Positions 8,245-16,717 of a DNA stretch of 64,000 nt are shown one piece after another (the first letter of the stretch is position 1; the number at the start of each line of letters is the position of its first letter). Origin of the DNA: an uncultured Bacteroidales bacterium (GTDB lineage: Bacteria > Bacteroidota > Bacteroidia > Bacteroidales > UBA932); contig CAKVAS010000005.1 of assembly GCA_934725015.1 (NCBI GenBank), positions 124,001-188,000 on the forward strand, given 5' to 3'. The notes under the pieces are model-generated. The model ran no database searches. It worked only from the letters and a program-made list of their open reading frames with translations, and was not told the DNA's origin. The position numbers were made by a program, and so were the translations under genes.

Positions 8245-9501
8245 ATGGAAAAGAGAGTTGTAATAACCGGAATGGGCGTAGTTTCGCCGACCGGGAATGA
8301 CGTAAACACATATTGGGACAACCTGAAAAACGGCAGAAACGGAATCAAGAAACTGACGCGGTTCTCCACCGAAGACCTCCAGGCCTCGGTCGCTGGGGAA
8401 ATCACAGACTTCAACCCGGCGGATTTCGGAATCGAGCCCGCGTTCACGAGAAAGCAGGACCTTTTCTCGGTCTATGCAGTGGCTGCAGCCAAGCAGGCAA
8501 TGGATCAGTCCGGCCTGAACTCCGGCGAAGGCGGGAACATAGACCCGTTCAGACTCGGAGTCTATGTCGGCTCCGGAATCGGAGGCTTCCCGGCAACCTA
8601 CCGTGAGGTGGAGAAGATGATTACGAACGGGCCGAGATGGATTTCTCCGCTCTATGTGCCGACAATGATTCCGAACATCGCGTCAGGGAACATAGCCATA
8701 CGCCACCATGCCAACGGGCCGTGCCTGCCCATCGTGACGGCCTGCGCCACGGCGACGCACTCAATCGGAGAGGCCTACAGGGCAATACGGCACGGCTATG
8801 CGGACGCGATCATCGCCGGCGGCACCGAATCGCCGCTCATCCCGATGGCCGTTGCGGCATTCGCCAATGCAAAGGCGCTCACCGGCTCCGACGACCCGAA
8901 CTATGCCTGCCTGCCGTTCAACGCACACAGAAGCGGATTCGTGCTCGCGGAAGGAGCCGGAGTGGTGGTTCTTGAGGAATATGAGCACGCGAAGGCAAGG
9001 GGCGCCGAAATCCTGGGAGAAATCTGCGGATACGGCAACACCTGCGACGGCTACCACATCACGGCTCCGAGGCCGGACGGACTCACGCAGTCCAAGGCCA
9101 TCGGGGAGGCGCTTTCGGAAGCCGGCTACCGCGCAGGAGAGGACAGTCTCTACATCAACGCCCATGGAACGGGCACGCAGCTCAATGACAGCTGCGAGAC
9201 AAAGGCGTTCAAGATGGCTCTCGGAGAGGACGAGGCGCACCGTGCGCACATATCATCCACAAAATCAATGACAGGACATCCTCTCGGAGCTGCGGGCGGA
9301 TTCGAGGCCATCGCCGCCGTCCTTGCACTCAGGGACGGCATCGTGCCGCCGACCATCAACCTCGATGCGCCGGATCCGGAATGTGACCTTGACTACACGC
9401 CGAACGTTGCCGTAGAGGCTCCGCTCACAATAGCCATATCCGACTCATTAGGTTTCGGCGGGCATAACGCCTGCATCGCCTTCAGACGCGAAAATGTCTA
9501 A
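8245..9501 (+). CDS. fabF: Beta-ketoacyl-ACP synthase II
   Basis: Condensing enzyme of type II fatty-acid synthesis that elongates acyl-ACP with malonyl-ACP. 418 residues, the normal length. The catalytic Cys is at about 167 in VTACATATHSIG, and the two His are at about 307 (NAHGTGTQLND) and 345 (SMTGHPLGAAGG). The C-terminal SLGFGGHNACIAF is typical. No acpP, fabG or fabD gene is next to it, so it is a separately placed copy. The N-terminus MEKRVVITGMGVVSPTGN fixes the start. KAS I cannot be excluded without comparison, but length and motifs favour KAS II. Confidence 0.92.
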   Translation: MEKRVVITGMGVVSPTGNDVNTYWDNLKNGRNGIKKLTRFSTEDLQASVAGEITDFNPADFGIEPAFTRKQDLFSVYAVAAAKQAMDQSGLNSGEGGNIDPFRLGVYVGSGIGGFPATYREVEKMITNGPRWISPLYVPTMIPNIASGNIAIRHHANGPCLPIVTACATATHSIGEAYRAIRHGYADAIIAGGTESPLIPMAVAAFANAKALTGSDDPNYACLPFNAHRSGFVLAEGAGVVVLEEYEHAKARGAEILGEICGYGNTCDGYHITAPRPDGLTQSKAIGEALSEAGYRAGEDSLYINAHGTGTQLNDSCETKAFKMALGEDEAHRAHISSTKSMTGHPLGAAGGFEAIAAVLALRDGIVPPTINLDAPDPECDLDYTPNVAVEAPLTIAISDSLGFGGHNACIAFRRENV

Positions 9502-9600
9502 AGTGCCCGCTTGCTGCGTTATGCTTCGTCGTCAAAATCCTCACAACCATTAGGTTGCTGCGGTTTTAACTCCTCACAAGCCTTGCAATCGAACACTTTA
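9499..9600 (+). repeat. Family B long-hairpin element, copy 2
   Basis: The core AATCCTCACAACC-ATTA-GGTTGCTGCGG lies at about 9536-9563. The arms pair: TAAAGTGcccGcTTGC on the left, and TAAAGTGttcGaTTGC as the reverse complement of the right arm. The left arm begins with the fabF stop codon TAA. It lies between convergent fabF and rsmD. Confidence 0.65.
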
Positions 9601-9623
9601 TACAATTTCGCTCCCAATGTTCT

Positions 9624-10154
9624 TTATATGAAAAATGTAAAATGAACATTTCCGTACTTTCGTTCTTTGACGAAATGCGGATGTGAGGTGAAGGAATATT
9701 CTGCGGGATGCTCAAGGATGAAGTAACATTCCGGATTGAGTATTCCGCAGTTCAGCACCTTGTCCGGAATGGTGTCAAGGCCTTCTATTGCGTAGGGAGG
9801 GTCAGCGAAGATTATGTCGAACTTTTCCTTGCAGAGGGGAAGAAAGTCAAAGACATTGTGGCGCACGACGGTCAGGTTGTCGAGGCCGAACTTTGTGGCC
9901 TGCGAGCGTATAAACGAGGCGTTTGCCGGTGCCATCTCCACGGCGTAGGCCATTCCGACCCCGCGTGAGGCGAACTCCAGTGAGATAGAGCCCGCTCCGC
10001 CGAAAAGGTCAAGCACCTTCAGACCGTCAAACTCGTATTCGTTGTCAAGAATGTTGAACAGCCCCTCCTTCGCGAAATCGGTCGTGGGCCGGGCGGCATA
10101 GCCTGCGGGAAGCTCTATCGTGCGTCCCTTGAGTTTTCCTCCTATTATCCTCAT
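9624..10154 (-). CDS. rsmD: 16S rRNA (guanine-N2) methyltransferase RsmD
   Basis: SAM-dependent methyltransferase that modifies G966 (E. coli numbering) of 16S rRNA on the 30S subunit. 176 residues. It starts MRIIGGKLKGRTIELP, which is where the family begins, so ATG 10154 is chosen over an in-frame ATG at 10196. The SAM-binding loop is LDLFGGAGSISLEFASRG (51-55) and the catalytic motif ADPPY is at 117-121. The neighbouring DUF3822 gene is a common partner of rsmD in Bacteroidota. The 82 bp between the two genes show nothing notable. Confidence 0.92.
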   Translation of the reverse strand: MRIIGGKLKGRTIELPAGYAARPTTDFAKEGLFNILDNEYEFDGLKVLDLFGGAGSISLEFASRGVGMAYAVEMAPANASFIRSQATKFGLDNLTVVRHNVFDFLPLCKEKFDIIFADPPYAIEGLDTIPDKVLNCGILNPECYFILEHPAEYSFTSHPHFVKERKYGNVHFTFFI

Positions 10155-10236
10155 GTTCAAATAATTACCCAAAAACATTAAACCCGTGACATTCATCTTA
10201 GACCAAGCTGGTCTTCATCTTTACAGAGATTCGATG

Positions 10237-10899
10237 TCAGAAAACGGTTTCCACGCTGCGGAAATAGCTGCACAGGGATATTTCCTCATCTTCCGTCAGC
10301 GGGGTTCTGAAAAGGATGTCCGAAACGTCCGGGTTGAGCTGGAGACTCTTCATCGCGGAAAAAATCCAGTATTCGGCCGTAGTGAAGTCCGGAGCGTCAA
10401 AGACATTGCACAGGCGAAGGCTCCTGCCCTCGGCAATCACGAGATAGAGGCGCGAGTCGGCAAGCGAGGCCACAATCTTGTTATACTGCGAGATGTCGGA
10501 CAGAGAGCGGAGCATATAGTAGAGTTCCGGAAGCACCTCGGCGCGCCTGCCATCCACCATGAGGACAGTGTTTCGCAAAGTTTCCGAGAGCGTCTCCCCT
10601 ATTGTCGGCGACCAGAGCATCGTCGCGGCGAACTCCGGAACAGCCACGCTTAAAATGCCGTCGGCCTCCGAGATGTCCGCCACCGAGGCAAGCAGCTCAC
10701 GCTCGCCGCCCCCACGGACGAACTGGGACGGGACCAAAGTCACCTTTGGGGTGAACAGTGAAATCTCCACCTCGTCATAGCGGCACTGAAGCTCGCGGGC
10801 AGTAAAAACAGACCCGGCATCCATCCATCCGGATGAATGCCTGGCCTTGTCAGATTCTGTCTGAAAGGAAAATCCGCTCAGGCCTACCTGAACGAACAT
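10237..10899 (-). CDS. DUF3822 family protein
   Basis: About 220 residues, cytoplasmic, no membrane segment. The pattern of the family is visible: an N-terminal VQVGLSGFSFQ and central ISLFTPKVTLVPSQF. DUF3822 proteins resemble an inactive ASKHA/actin-like fold and have no known reaction. They are usually encoded next to rsmD in Bacteroidota, as here. Start ATG 10899 avoids overlap with the upstream gene; an in-frame ATG at 10926 would overlap it by 20 bp. Confidence 0.75.
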   Translation of the reverse strand: MFVQVGLSGFSFQTESDKARHSSGWMDAGSVFTARELQCRYDEVEISLFTPKVTLVPSQFVRGGGERELLASVADISEADGILSVAVPEFAATMLWSPTIGETLSETLRNTVLMVDGRRAEVLPELYYMLRSLSDISQYNKIVASLADSRLYLVIAEGRSLRLCNVFDAPDFTTAEYWIFSAMKSLQLNPDVSDILFRTPLTEDEEISLCSYFRSVETVF

Positions 10900-10906
10900 C
10901 CTGTCC

Positions 10907-11599
10907 CTACTCCCAGTTACCTGCATTGTTGTTAGGTGCGGTGACGCTTCCTACCTTGAGGCCAGGATAGCGGTCTGTCTTGATTCTCTCGTCGTCGAGG
11001 TTGATTCTGAGCTGGTTGTCCATGCCATGGAGAAGAGCCTTGTACGGCATCTCCGCCTCAAAGAGAGGAACAGGAACACCTGAGACCATCTTGACGGTAG
11101 AAGCCATCTCGACAGGCTGTCCGCCGCTGAACGGAATGACCCCGATGGTGTTGATGTTGAAGTCCGGACGGTTGTTGAAGAGCGTATCCTTCACCGGAAC
11201 CTCGTTCTCGATGGTGAACACGAGCCTCTGGCCGGTCTTGGTAAGTTCAAGCATCTGAGCAGGGGTAATCTTAGGATTCTTCTTCTTGAGAGCCTTGGTG
11301 TTGGCAACGGCAAGGGAGTCGTCCATGGAGCCCACTTTCATGATTACCTTCATCTTGCCGGTGTTGTAGAATGTCTGAAGCGTGTCGAATGTTGAGACGA
11401 ACTTTCCGTTCACGCTCTTGTAGGCCACCTGAAGATCACGGATGTCCTTGAGCTGCTGGATGGCGACCTTCTCTCGCGCCGCCTTTTCCTTGTTGAAGTC
11501 AATCGGCTCCATGACGCTCTTGACCGTAATCACTGCGAGGAATATAATCAGCGCAGGCAGGAGAATGTAAGTCAATGTAATCTTAATTGCTTTGTTCAT
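10907..11599 (-). CDS. Conserved membrane-anchored protein of unknown function
   Basis: 230 residues. One N-terminal membrane segment (residues about 8-27, LTYILLPALIIFLAVITVKS) is followed by a short coiled-coil-like stretch (EKAAREKVAIQQLKDIRDLQ) and a soluble domain, probably periplasmic. I do not recognise a named family, although this gene type is commonly found beside DUF3822/rsmD in Bacteroidales. The final residues TAPNNNAGNWE are low complexity. It is followed after 7 bp by DUF3822, so the three genes 11599-9624 probably form one operon from the promoter at 11633-11664. Confidence 0.7.
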   Translation of the reverse strand: MNKAIKITLTYILLPALIIFLAVITVKSVMEPIDFNKEKAAREKVAIQQLKDIRDLQVAYKSVNGKFVSTFDTLQTFYNTGKMKVIMKVGSMDDSLAVANTKALKKKNPKITPAQMLELTKTGQRLVFTIENEVPVKDTLFNNRPDFNINTIGVIPFSGGQPVEMASTVKMVSGVPVPLFEAEMPYKALLHGMDNQLRINLDDERIKTDRYPGLKVGSVTAPNNNAGNWE

Positions 11600-11632
11600 A
11601 TTCGTGGTCTTTTATTATTTTCAAAAACTTGA

Positions 11633-11664
11633 CAAAGTTATAAATTAGATTTATGAATTGCAAC
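11633..11664 (-). promoter_or_regulatory. Promoter for the unknown-DUF3822-rsmD operon
   Basis: On the minus strand: GTTG (11661-11664), a 20 bp spacer, then TAACTTTG (11633-11640). The -7 box is perfect and the -33 box has one mismatch. A back-to-back -7 box, TAATTTTG at 11688-11695 on the plus strand, probably serves nrnA. Confidence 0.6.
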
Positions 11665-11765
11665 AGGAAATCTTCAAAAAATATGTGTAATTTTGCAATG
11701 CGAATGCCGTGCCGGGACATGGAAAAAGGAATCCGTGCCGAGTGCGGGGAAAGGTGCACAGGACA

Positions 11766-12809
11766 ATGAACACGATTACAGGAGAAAAGCTAGCGGAGCT
11801 GGACAGGCGAATCTCGGAAGCGTCGGCGGTGGCGGTTTCCACCCACGCGCATCCCGACGGGGACGCCATAGGCAGCTCGACCGCCCTCGCCCGCTACCTT
11901 ATGGGTCGCGGGAAGCCCGTGCGAATCATCCTTCCCGACCCGTGCCCGGAAAATCTCGGCTTCGCGCTCGACGAGAGCCTGACACGGTGCATCGCCGACA
12001 GGAAGGACGCGGCGAAGAGGGCGCTGAAGGAATGCGACCTCCTGATAAGCATAGACTACAACAGTCCGCAGAGGACCGACGCTCTCGAAGGCGCGGTGCG
12101 GAGGTTCGGAGGATTCAGGATACTCATCGACCACCACATATCCCCGGACACGGATTTTTACGACCTCATATTCTCTGAATGCGAAGTTTCGTCGTCCTGC
12201 GAACTGCTCTACGGAATACTGCTCGGGATGCCGGACATTGACGGGAAGGCGGAAAGGCTCGGAAAGGAGGCCGGGACCGCGCTGATGCTCGGGATGACGA
12301 CAGACAGCAACAACTTCGCGAACTCGACCTACCCTTCGACGCTCAAGATGGCCGGGGAGCTGATTGCCGCCGGGGTCGATAGGGACGCGCTGCTGGGGAA
12401 CCTCTACAACAGGTACCGGGAAAACCGCTTCCGCTTCATGGGATATTTCCTCGGCGAGAAGATGCGCGTGATGGACAACGGGGTGGCCTACGCGGTGATG
12501 TCGGCCTCGGAAATCCATGAATACGGCATAAGGGAGGGAGAGTCCGAGGGCTTCGTGAACATTCCGCTGGGAATAGAGAAGGTGAAGATGAGCGTCTTCG
12601 TCAAGGAGGAGGAAAGCCACGACAGGCTCAGGGTCTCGGTGCGCTCGAAGAGGGGGATCTCGGCAAACCTGTTCGCGAAGCGCTATTTCAACGGCGGCGG
12701 GCACGAGCTTGCGGCCGGAGGAAGGCTCGGGGTTCCGTCGGACATATCCGGACCCGGGGCGGCGGCCGCCTACATAGAAAGGTGCGCGAGGGAGTTTTTC
12801 GGACGGTAG
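11766..12809 (+). CDS. nrnA: DHH-family oligoribonuclease / pAp phosphatase NrnA
   Basis: Degrades very short RNAs and dephosphorylates 3'-phosphoadenosine 5'-phosphate. 347 residues. THAHPDGDAIGSS near residue 25 is the first metal-binding motif, LLISIDYN the second, and LIDHHISPDTDFYD the DHH signature. The C-terminal DHHA1 domain carries the FNGGGHELAAGG loop. Start ATG 11766 is chosen because the family begins with the helix MNTITGEKLAELDRRI; the upstream in-frame extension is not conserved in type. A probable -7 box TAATTTTG lies at 11688-11695. First gene of a likely operon with the FKBP lipoproteins and MATE exporter. Confidence 0.9.
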   Translation: MNTITGEKLAELDRRISEASAVAVSTHAHPDGDAIGSSTALARYLMGRGKPVRIILPDPCPENLGFALDESLTRCIADRKDAAKRALKECDLLISIDYNSPQRTDALEGAVRRFGGFRILIDHHISPDTDFYDLIFSECEVSSSCELLYGILLGMPDIDGKAERLGKEAGTALMLGMTTDSNNFANSTYPSTLKMAGELIAAGVDRDALLGNLYNRYRENRFRFMGYFLGEKMRVMDNGVAYAVMSASEIHEYGIREGESEGFVNIPLGIEKVKMSVFVKEEESHDRLRVSVRSKRGISANLFAKRYFNGGGHELAAGGRLGVPSDISGPGAAAAYIERCAREFFGR

Positions 12810-12894
12810 GCCGTCAGGTGGGGATGCCGCCCGTGACGGAAAGACAAAGATACCGCAGAAAAAGAAGAAAGGCGACAGAAAATATGGTGAAGAA

Positions 12895-13458
12895 ATGAAG
12901 AAAAACGGGAATATACGGAAAGCGGCTGCGGTCATCGTGGCTGTCATAGTCGCGGCGGCCTGCGGGAAGCAGCAGCTGCAGACGACCTATGACAGTCAGG
13001 ACAAGAAGATTGACTCGTTCATACAGAGCCAGATAAGCAGTTCAAAGGCGCTGCGGGTCTATGTCAACGAGGGGTGCAGCCGTCTCGTGATTGACGAGGG
13101 CGTCGGCGAGGACAGTCTCTCGACCTCGGGGACGGTTTCGTTCTTCTACGCCGCCTACACCTTCACCGGGAGCCTCAGCCAGAACAATATGTTCGCGACC
13201 AATCATGAGGAAACCGCCGCGCAGAACGGCTGGGACGAGCTCGGCGGAGCGGACTTTTCCCCGGTCAAGGCAAGTCTCGCGGACGACAAGAGTCTGGTGG
13301 ATGGCCTGCGCAAGGGGCTCTTCGGCGTGAAGGAGGGGCAGGAATGCTACATTCTCTTCTCCGGAAAGCACGGGTTCGGCTCCAAGCCGATTGGCACAAT
13401 TCCTGCGAACTCGGCGCTGCTCTACCATGTGTGGGTCGAAAGCATAGACAACGAATAG
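12895..13458 (+). CDS. FKBP-like lipoprotein (short, divergent)
   Basis: 187 residues. The signal peptide ends in a lipobox (VIVAAAC, Cys about 22), so the protein is lipid-anchored. The remainder resembles a single FKBP-type peptidyl-prolyl isomerase domain: VSFFYAAYTFTG, VDGLRKGLFGVKEGQECYILFSGKHGFGSKPIGTIPANSALLYHVWV matches the usual sequence of an FKBP with an IPxNSxLxYxV-type end. It precedes a second FKBP lipoprotein by 32 bp. Isomerase activity is uncertain because several active-site aromatics cannot be assigned. Confidence 0.75.
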   Translation: MKKNGNIRKAAAVIVAVIVAAACGKQQLQTTYDSQDKKIDSFIQSQISSSKALRVYVNEGCSRLVIDEGVGEDSLSTSGTVSFFYAAYTFTGSLSQNNMFATNHEETAAQNGWDELGGADFSPVKASLADDKSLVDGLRKGLFGVKEGQECYILFSGKHGFGSKPIGTIPANSALLYHVWVESIDNE

Positions 13459-13490
13459 TGAAGAATATATTATAAGGTAAGAAAAGGGAC

Positions 13491-14591
13491 ATGAAGAAGA
13501 TTTCAATCATCCTGACGGCCATCATCGCCGCCGCGTTGTGCGGAAGCTGCGCAAAGACCGTCGAAAGCGGGATTTATGACGACGAGATAAACTACCTGAA
13601 GGCCTGGCTCAAGGCCGACCATTCGGACATCGGACTGGAAATCACGCGAAACCCCGAGACGGGGATGCCGGAAACCCTGGGACGCGGAGTCTATCTGCTC
13701 TCCGAAAAGGAGGGCACAGGAGAGACCGCGGCCGAGAAAGGCGACTATGTTACGCTCAGCTACATCGTCACAGACATGAACGGGACGATTTCCTCCAGCA
13801 CGGACAAGGAGACGGCGGTGAAGCTCGGAACATACGACAAGACATATTTCTACGGCCCCAAGGTCGTCTCTATCGCCGGGGGCGCGAACTACGCCGGGGT
13901 AATCGACGCGGTCGCGGGCATGAAGGTCGGCGGCGAGAGGACCGTGTTCATTCCCAAATGGCTGATGAGCACAAAGGACAGCGATTCCGAAGAGGACTAT
14001 CTCGCAAGTTCGACGACCGCGTCCAACGCGATTTACAGAATAAAACTCACCGGAATCATCGAGGACATCGAGAAATATCAGATTGACGAAATAGAGACAT
14101 ACCTCAAGGACAATGTGGTCGGGAAGCTCAGGCTCGACAACGGGGAGTTCGCGACGATGCCCGACACAACAAAGACAATCGGCGCGTGCAGGGGATTCTA
14201 CTTCATCCCCGTCACCGACACCACCGGGCACATGACCTTCCCGTCCGACACCACAGTCACCATCAACTACACCGGACGCAGGCTGGACGGGCAGGCGTTT
14301 GACACCACCGTCGAGAAAACTGCGAAGGACAACGGAATATATTCATCATCAACCACCTACGAGACAAAGTCAATCTCATGGAGCGACAGCTTCAGCGGCC
14401 TTAAGATGAGCAGCAGCTCGCTGATTTCCGGCTTCAGCAAGACCCTCTGGCAGATGAACTCCGGCAGGGGAATCGGAATCTTCTGGTCGGACCTCGGCTA
14501 CGGCAGCTCCGGCAGCGGGAGCCTCATCCCGGGCTATGCGCCGCTCATTTTCGAGATTGAAATCATCAGCGAAGAGGAGGAGGACGAATAA
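13491..14591 (+). CDS. FKBP-type peptidyl-prolyl isomerase lipoprotein
   Basis: 366 residues with signal peptide and lipobox (ALCGSC, Cys about 20). Two FKBP-like modules can be seen. One runs from about 75 to 190: GDYVTLSYIVTDMNGTISSS, VIDAVAGMKVGGERTVFIP. The second runs from about 250 to 360: VTINYTGRRLDGQAFDTT, MNSGRGIGIFWSDLGYGSSG, IPGYAPLIFEIEIIS. Probably assists folding of envelope proteins in the periplasm. The C-terminus is acidic (EEEEDE). Its stop TAA shares its last base with the ATG of the MATE gene, so the two are translationally coupled. Confidence 0.82.
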   Translation: MKKISIILTAIIAAALCGSCAKTVESGIYDDEINYLKAWLKADHSDIGLEITRNPETGMPETLGRGVYLLSEKEGTGETAAEKGDYVTLSYIVTDMNGTISSSTDKETAVKLGTYDKTYFYGPKVVSIAGGANYAGVIDAVAGMKVGGERTVFIPKWLMSTKDSDSEEDYLASSTTASNAIYRIKLTGIIEDIEKYQIDEIETYLKDNVVGKLRLDNGEFATMPDTTKTIGACRGFYFIPVTDTTGHMTFPSDTTVTINYTGRRLDGQAFDTTVEKTAKDNGIYSSSTTYETKSISWSDSFSGLKMSSSSLISGFSKTLWQMNSGRGIGIFWSDLGYGSSGSGSLIPGYAPLIFEIEIISEEEEDE

Positions 14592-15982
14592 TGGCCGAAA
14601 TCAAATCTGCACCGACGGAATTAGGCACTGAGAAAATCTGGAAACTCATACAAAGCTACGCGCTCCCGGCAATCATCGCGATGACGGCCTCTTCGCTGTA
14701 CAACATGGTCGATAGCGTCTTCGTGGGACAGGGCGTGGGGGCTCTTGCCATTTCCGGGCTCGCGGTGACATTCCCCCTGATGAACCTCTCGACCGCGTTC
14801 GGAACGCTCGTGGGAGTGGGAGGCGCGACGATTCTCTCCATTCTGCTGGGACAGAAGAACTACGAGGCGTCGCGGAAGGTTCTCGGCAACATCGTGACCC
14901 TCAACATAATAATAGGATTTCTCTTCGCGGTCATAGCCCTCGCGTTCCTCGACCCGATTCTCCATTTCTTCGGAGCCAGCGACAACACGATAGGCTATGC
15001 GAAGGAATATATGGAAATCATCCTCTACGGGAACATAATCTCTCATGTCTATTTCGGACTCAACGGGGCGATGAGGGCTTCCGGAAGCCCTAAGATGGCG
15101 ATGGGACTGACGATTTTCACCGTGCTCTTCAACACGGCGCTCGACCCTGTCATGATTTTCGGAATGAACATGGGAATACGCGGGGCCGCATGGGCGACCG
15201 TAATCTCGCAGTTCATCGCGATGATTCTCGCGATTCTACATTTTACCAGAAAGGACAGGACGGTACGTTTCGAGAAGGGCATACTCAGGCTTGACGTCAG
15301 GGTGGCCAAGGACTCGCTTGAAATCGGCTTCGGGCCGTTCCTGATGAACACCGCCGCCTGCATAGTGTCGCTCTTCATAAACCAGCAGATGGGAAAGTAC
15401 GCCGGGGATCTCGGAATCGGAGCCTACGGGATATGCAACAGGCTGACCTTCATGTTTGTGATGATATGCATGGGACTGAACCAGGGAATGCAGCCTATCG
15501 CCGGCTACAACTACGGGGCAAGGAAATACAGCCGTGTAAGGGAGGTCTATTTCAAGACGGCCGCGCTCGCCACGATAGTTTCCGTGCTGTGCTTTGTCGT
15601 CTGCGTGGGAATGCCGAGACTCGCCTGCTCAGTCTTCACGCATGACCCGGCTCTGCTCGACCTGTCGTCTCACGGGCTGCGGATAATGAACATGATGTTC
15701 CCTGTCGTGGGATTCCAGATGGTGGGGACGAACCTCTTCCAGTGTCTCGGCATGGTGAAGAAGTCAATTTTCCTGTCGCTCACGAGACAGCTGCTCTGCC
15801 TTGTGCCGGCGCTCTACACCCTGCCGCTCTTTTTGGAAGCCGACGGCGTCTGGTGGAGCTTCCCTATTTCCGATACGGTCGCGAGCATTCTCACGGCCAT
15901 CCTTCTGGGAAGCCTCTTCAGGAAGTTCTCCAGGCTTAATGACGGCGACGACCCTGTAGGGCTCGGCGGAGCGGTCAAATAA
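14591..15982 (+). CDS. MATE family multidrug/toxin exporter
   Basis: 463 residues, about twelve membrane segments, arranged as two repeats. AMTASSLYNMVDSVFVGQGVGALAISGLAVTFPL is the typical first-helix region, and LNQGMQPIAGYNYGARKY the matching region in the second half. It exports organic compounds with Na+ or H+ influx across the inner membrane; the substrate cannot be predicted. It overlaps the FKBP gene stop by one base and is followed after 37 bp by a kinase-like gene, so it lies inside an operon. Confidence 0.9.
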   Translation: MAEIKSAPTELGTEKIWKLIQSYALPAIIAMTASSLYNMVDSVFVGQGVGALAISGLAVTFPLMNLSTAFGTLVGVGGATILSILLGQKNYEASRKVLGNIVTLNIIIGFLFAVIALAFLDPILHFFGASDNTIGYAKEYMEIILYGNIISHVYFGLNGAMRASGSPKMAMGLTIFTVLFNTALDPVMIFGMNMGIRGAAWATVISQFIAMILAILHFTRKDRTVRFEKGILRLDVRVAKDSLEIGFGPFLMNTAACIVSLFINQQMGKYAGDLGIGAYGICNRLTFMFVMICMGLNQGMQPIAGYNYGARKYSRVREVYFKTAALATIVSVLCFVVCVGMPRLACSVFTHDPALLDLSSHGLRIMNMMFPVVGFQMVGTNLFQCLGMVKKSIFLSLTRQLLCLVPALYTLPLFLEADGVWWSFPISDTVASILTAILLGSLFRKFSRLNDGDDPVGLGGAVK

Positions 15983-16019
15983 AGTCAAGGTTGTTGCCCG
16001 CCTATAAAAATCAAACGGA

Positions 16020-16628
16020 ATGAAAAAGATAATAATAAACATAGGACGTCAGTTCGGCAGCGGCGGAAAGGCTGTGGCCGACAAAATCGGCGAGATTCTC
16101 GGGATTCCGGTCTATGACCACGAGCTGCTTACCAAGGCCGCGCAGGACTTCGGATTCACAGAGGAGCTGTTCAGGGACAGGGACGAGAAGAAGCGCAGCC
16201 TCACGCTGTCCTCCGTCTTTTCGTCAAGCCTCTTCGGCGGCGGCTCCTACCTCACGGACGACAACACGCTGTTCAAGATGCAGGCACAGACCATCAGGAA
16301 CATCGCTGAGAAAGGGTCGGCGGTGATTGTGGGAAGGGCGGCGGACTACATTCTCCGCGACATGGACTGCTGCCTCGACGTATTCCTCACATCGCCGCTT
16401 TCAGTGCGCGCGAAAAGAGTCTCCGAAAGGATGGGGATGCCGCTTGAGAAGGCGCAGGACTTCATTGTCAAGAAGGAAAAGGAACGGGAAGACTTCTACA
16501 ACTGCTTCACTTTCGGCAACTGGGGCGTCGCATCGACCTACGATTTGTGCGTTGATACTTCGCTGCTTGGAGTGGATGGAACGGCGGGATTCATAATCGA
16601 GTTTGCAAAACTGTCCTCAAAGATTTGA
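16020..16628 (+). CDS. Cytidylate kinase-like protein
   Basis: 202 residues. It begins IIINIGRQFGSGGKAVADKIGEILGIPVYDHELL, the typical start of the cytidylate-kinase-like family, with a P-loop variant GRQFGSGGK. RDRDEKKRSL and GSAVIVGRAADYILRD follow, and an RVSERMGMPLEKAQDFIVKKEKERE stretch stands where the lid of nucleotide kinases lies. The family is common in Bacteroidota and Firmicutes; true CMP phosphorylation is not shown for most members, and a separate cmk usually exists. The last gene of the nrnA-MATE operon; family A repeat copy 3 starts at its stop codon. Confidence 0.82.
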   Translation: MKKIIINIGRQFGSGGKAVADKIGEILGIPVYDHELLTKAAQDFGFTEELFRDRDEKKRSLTLSSVFSSSLFGGGSYLTDDNTLFKMQAQTIRNIAEKGSAVIVGRAADYILRDMDCCLDVFLTSPLSVRAKRVSERMGMPLEKAQDFIVKKEKEREDFYNCFTFGNWGVASTYDLCVDTSLLGVDGTAGFIIEFAKLSSKI

Positions 16629-16690
16629 ATGTCTTTTTGGTTCATTGTTTTCTCAAAAATCTGATTCAAATCTCGTGGTGACTTATTTTT
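16625..16690 (-). repeat. Dispersed element family A, copy 3 (shortened)
   Basis: Read on the minus strand, AAAAATAAGTCACCACGAGA, TTTGAATCAGATTTTTGAG and AACCAAAAAGACATTC match in order the ends of the 24793-24920 copy. The middle part with the TACTGGAGGTACA block is missing. It starts at the stop codon of the kinase-like gene and reaches to about 28 bp before the next gene. Confidence 0.55.
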
Positions 16691-16717
16691 GAAAATTTCT
16701 CAACTGATAATAGCGTT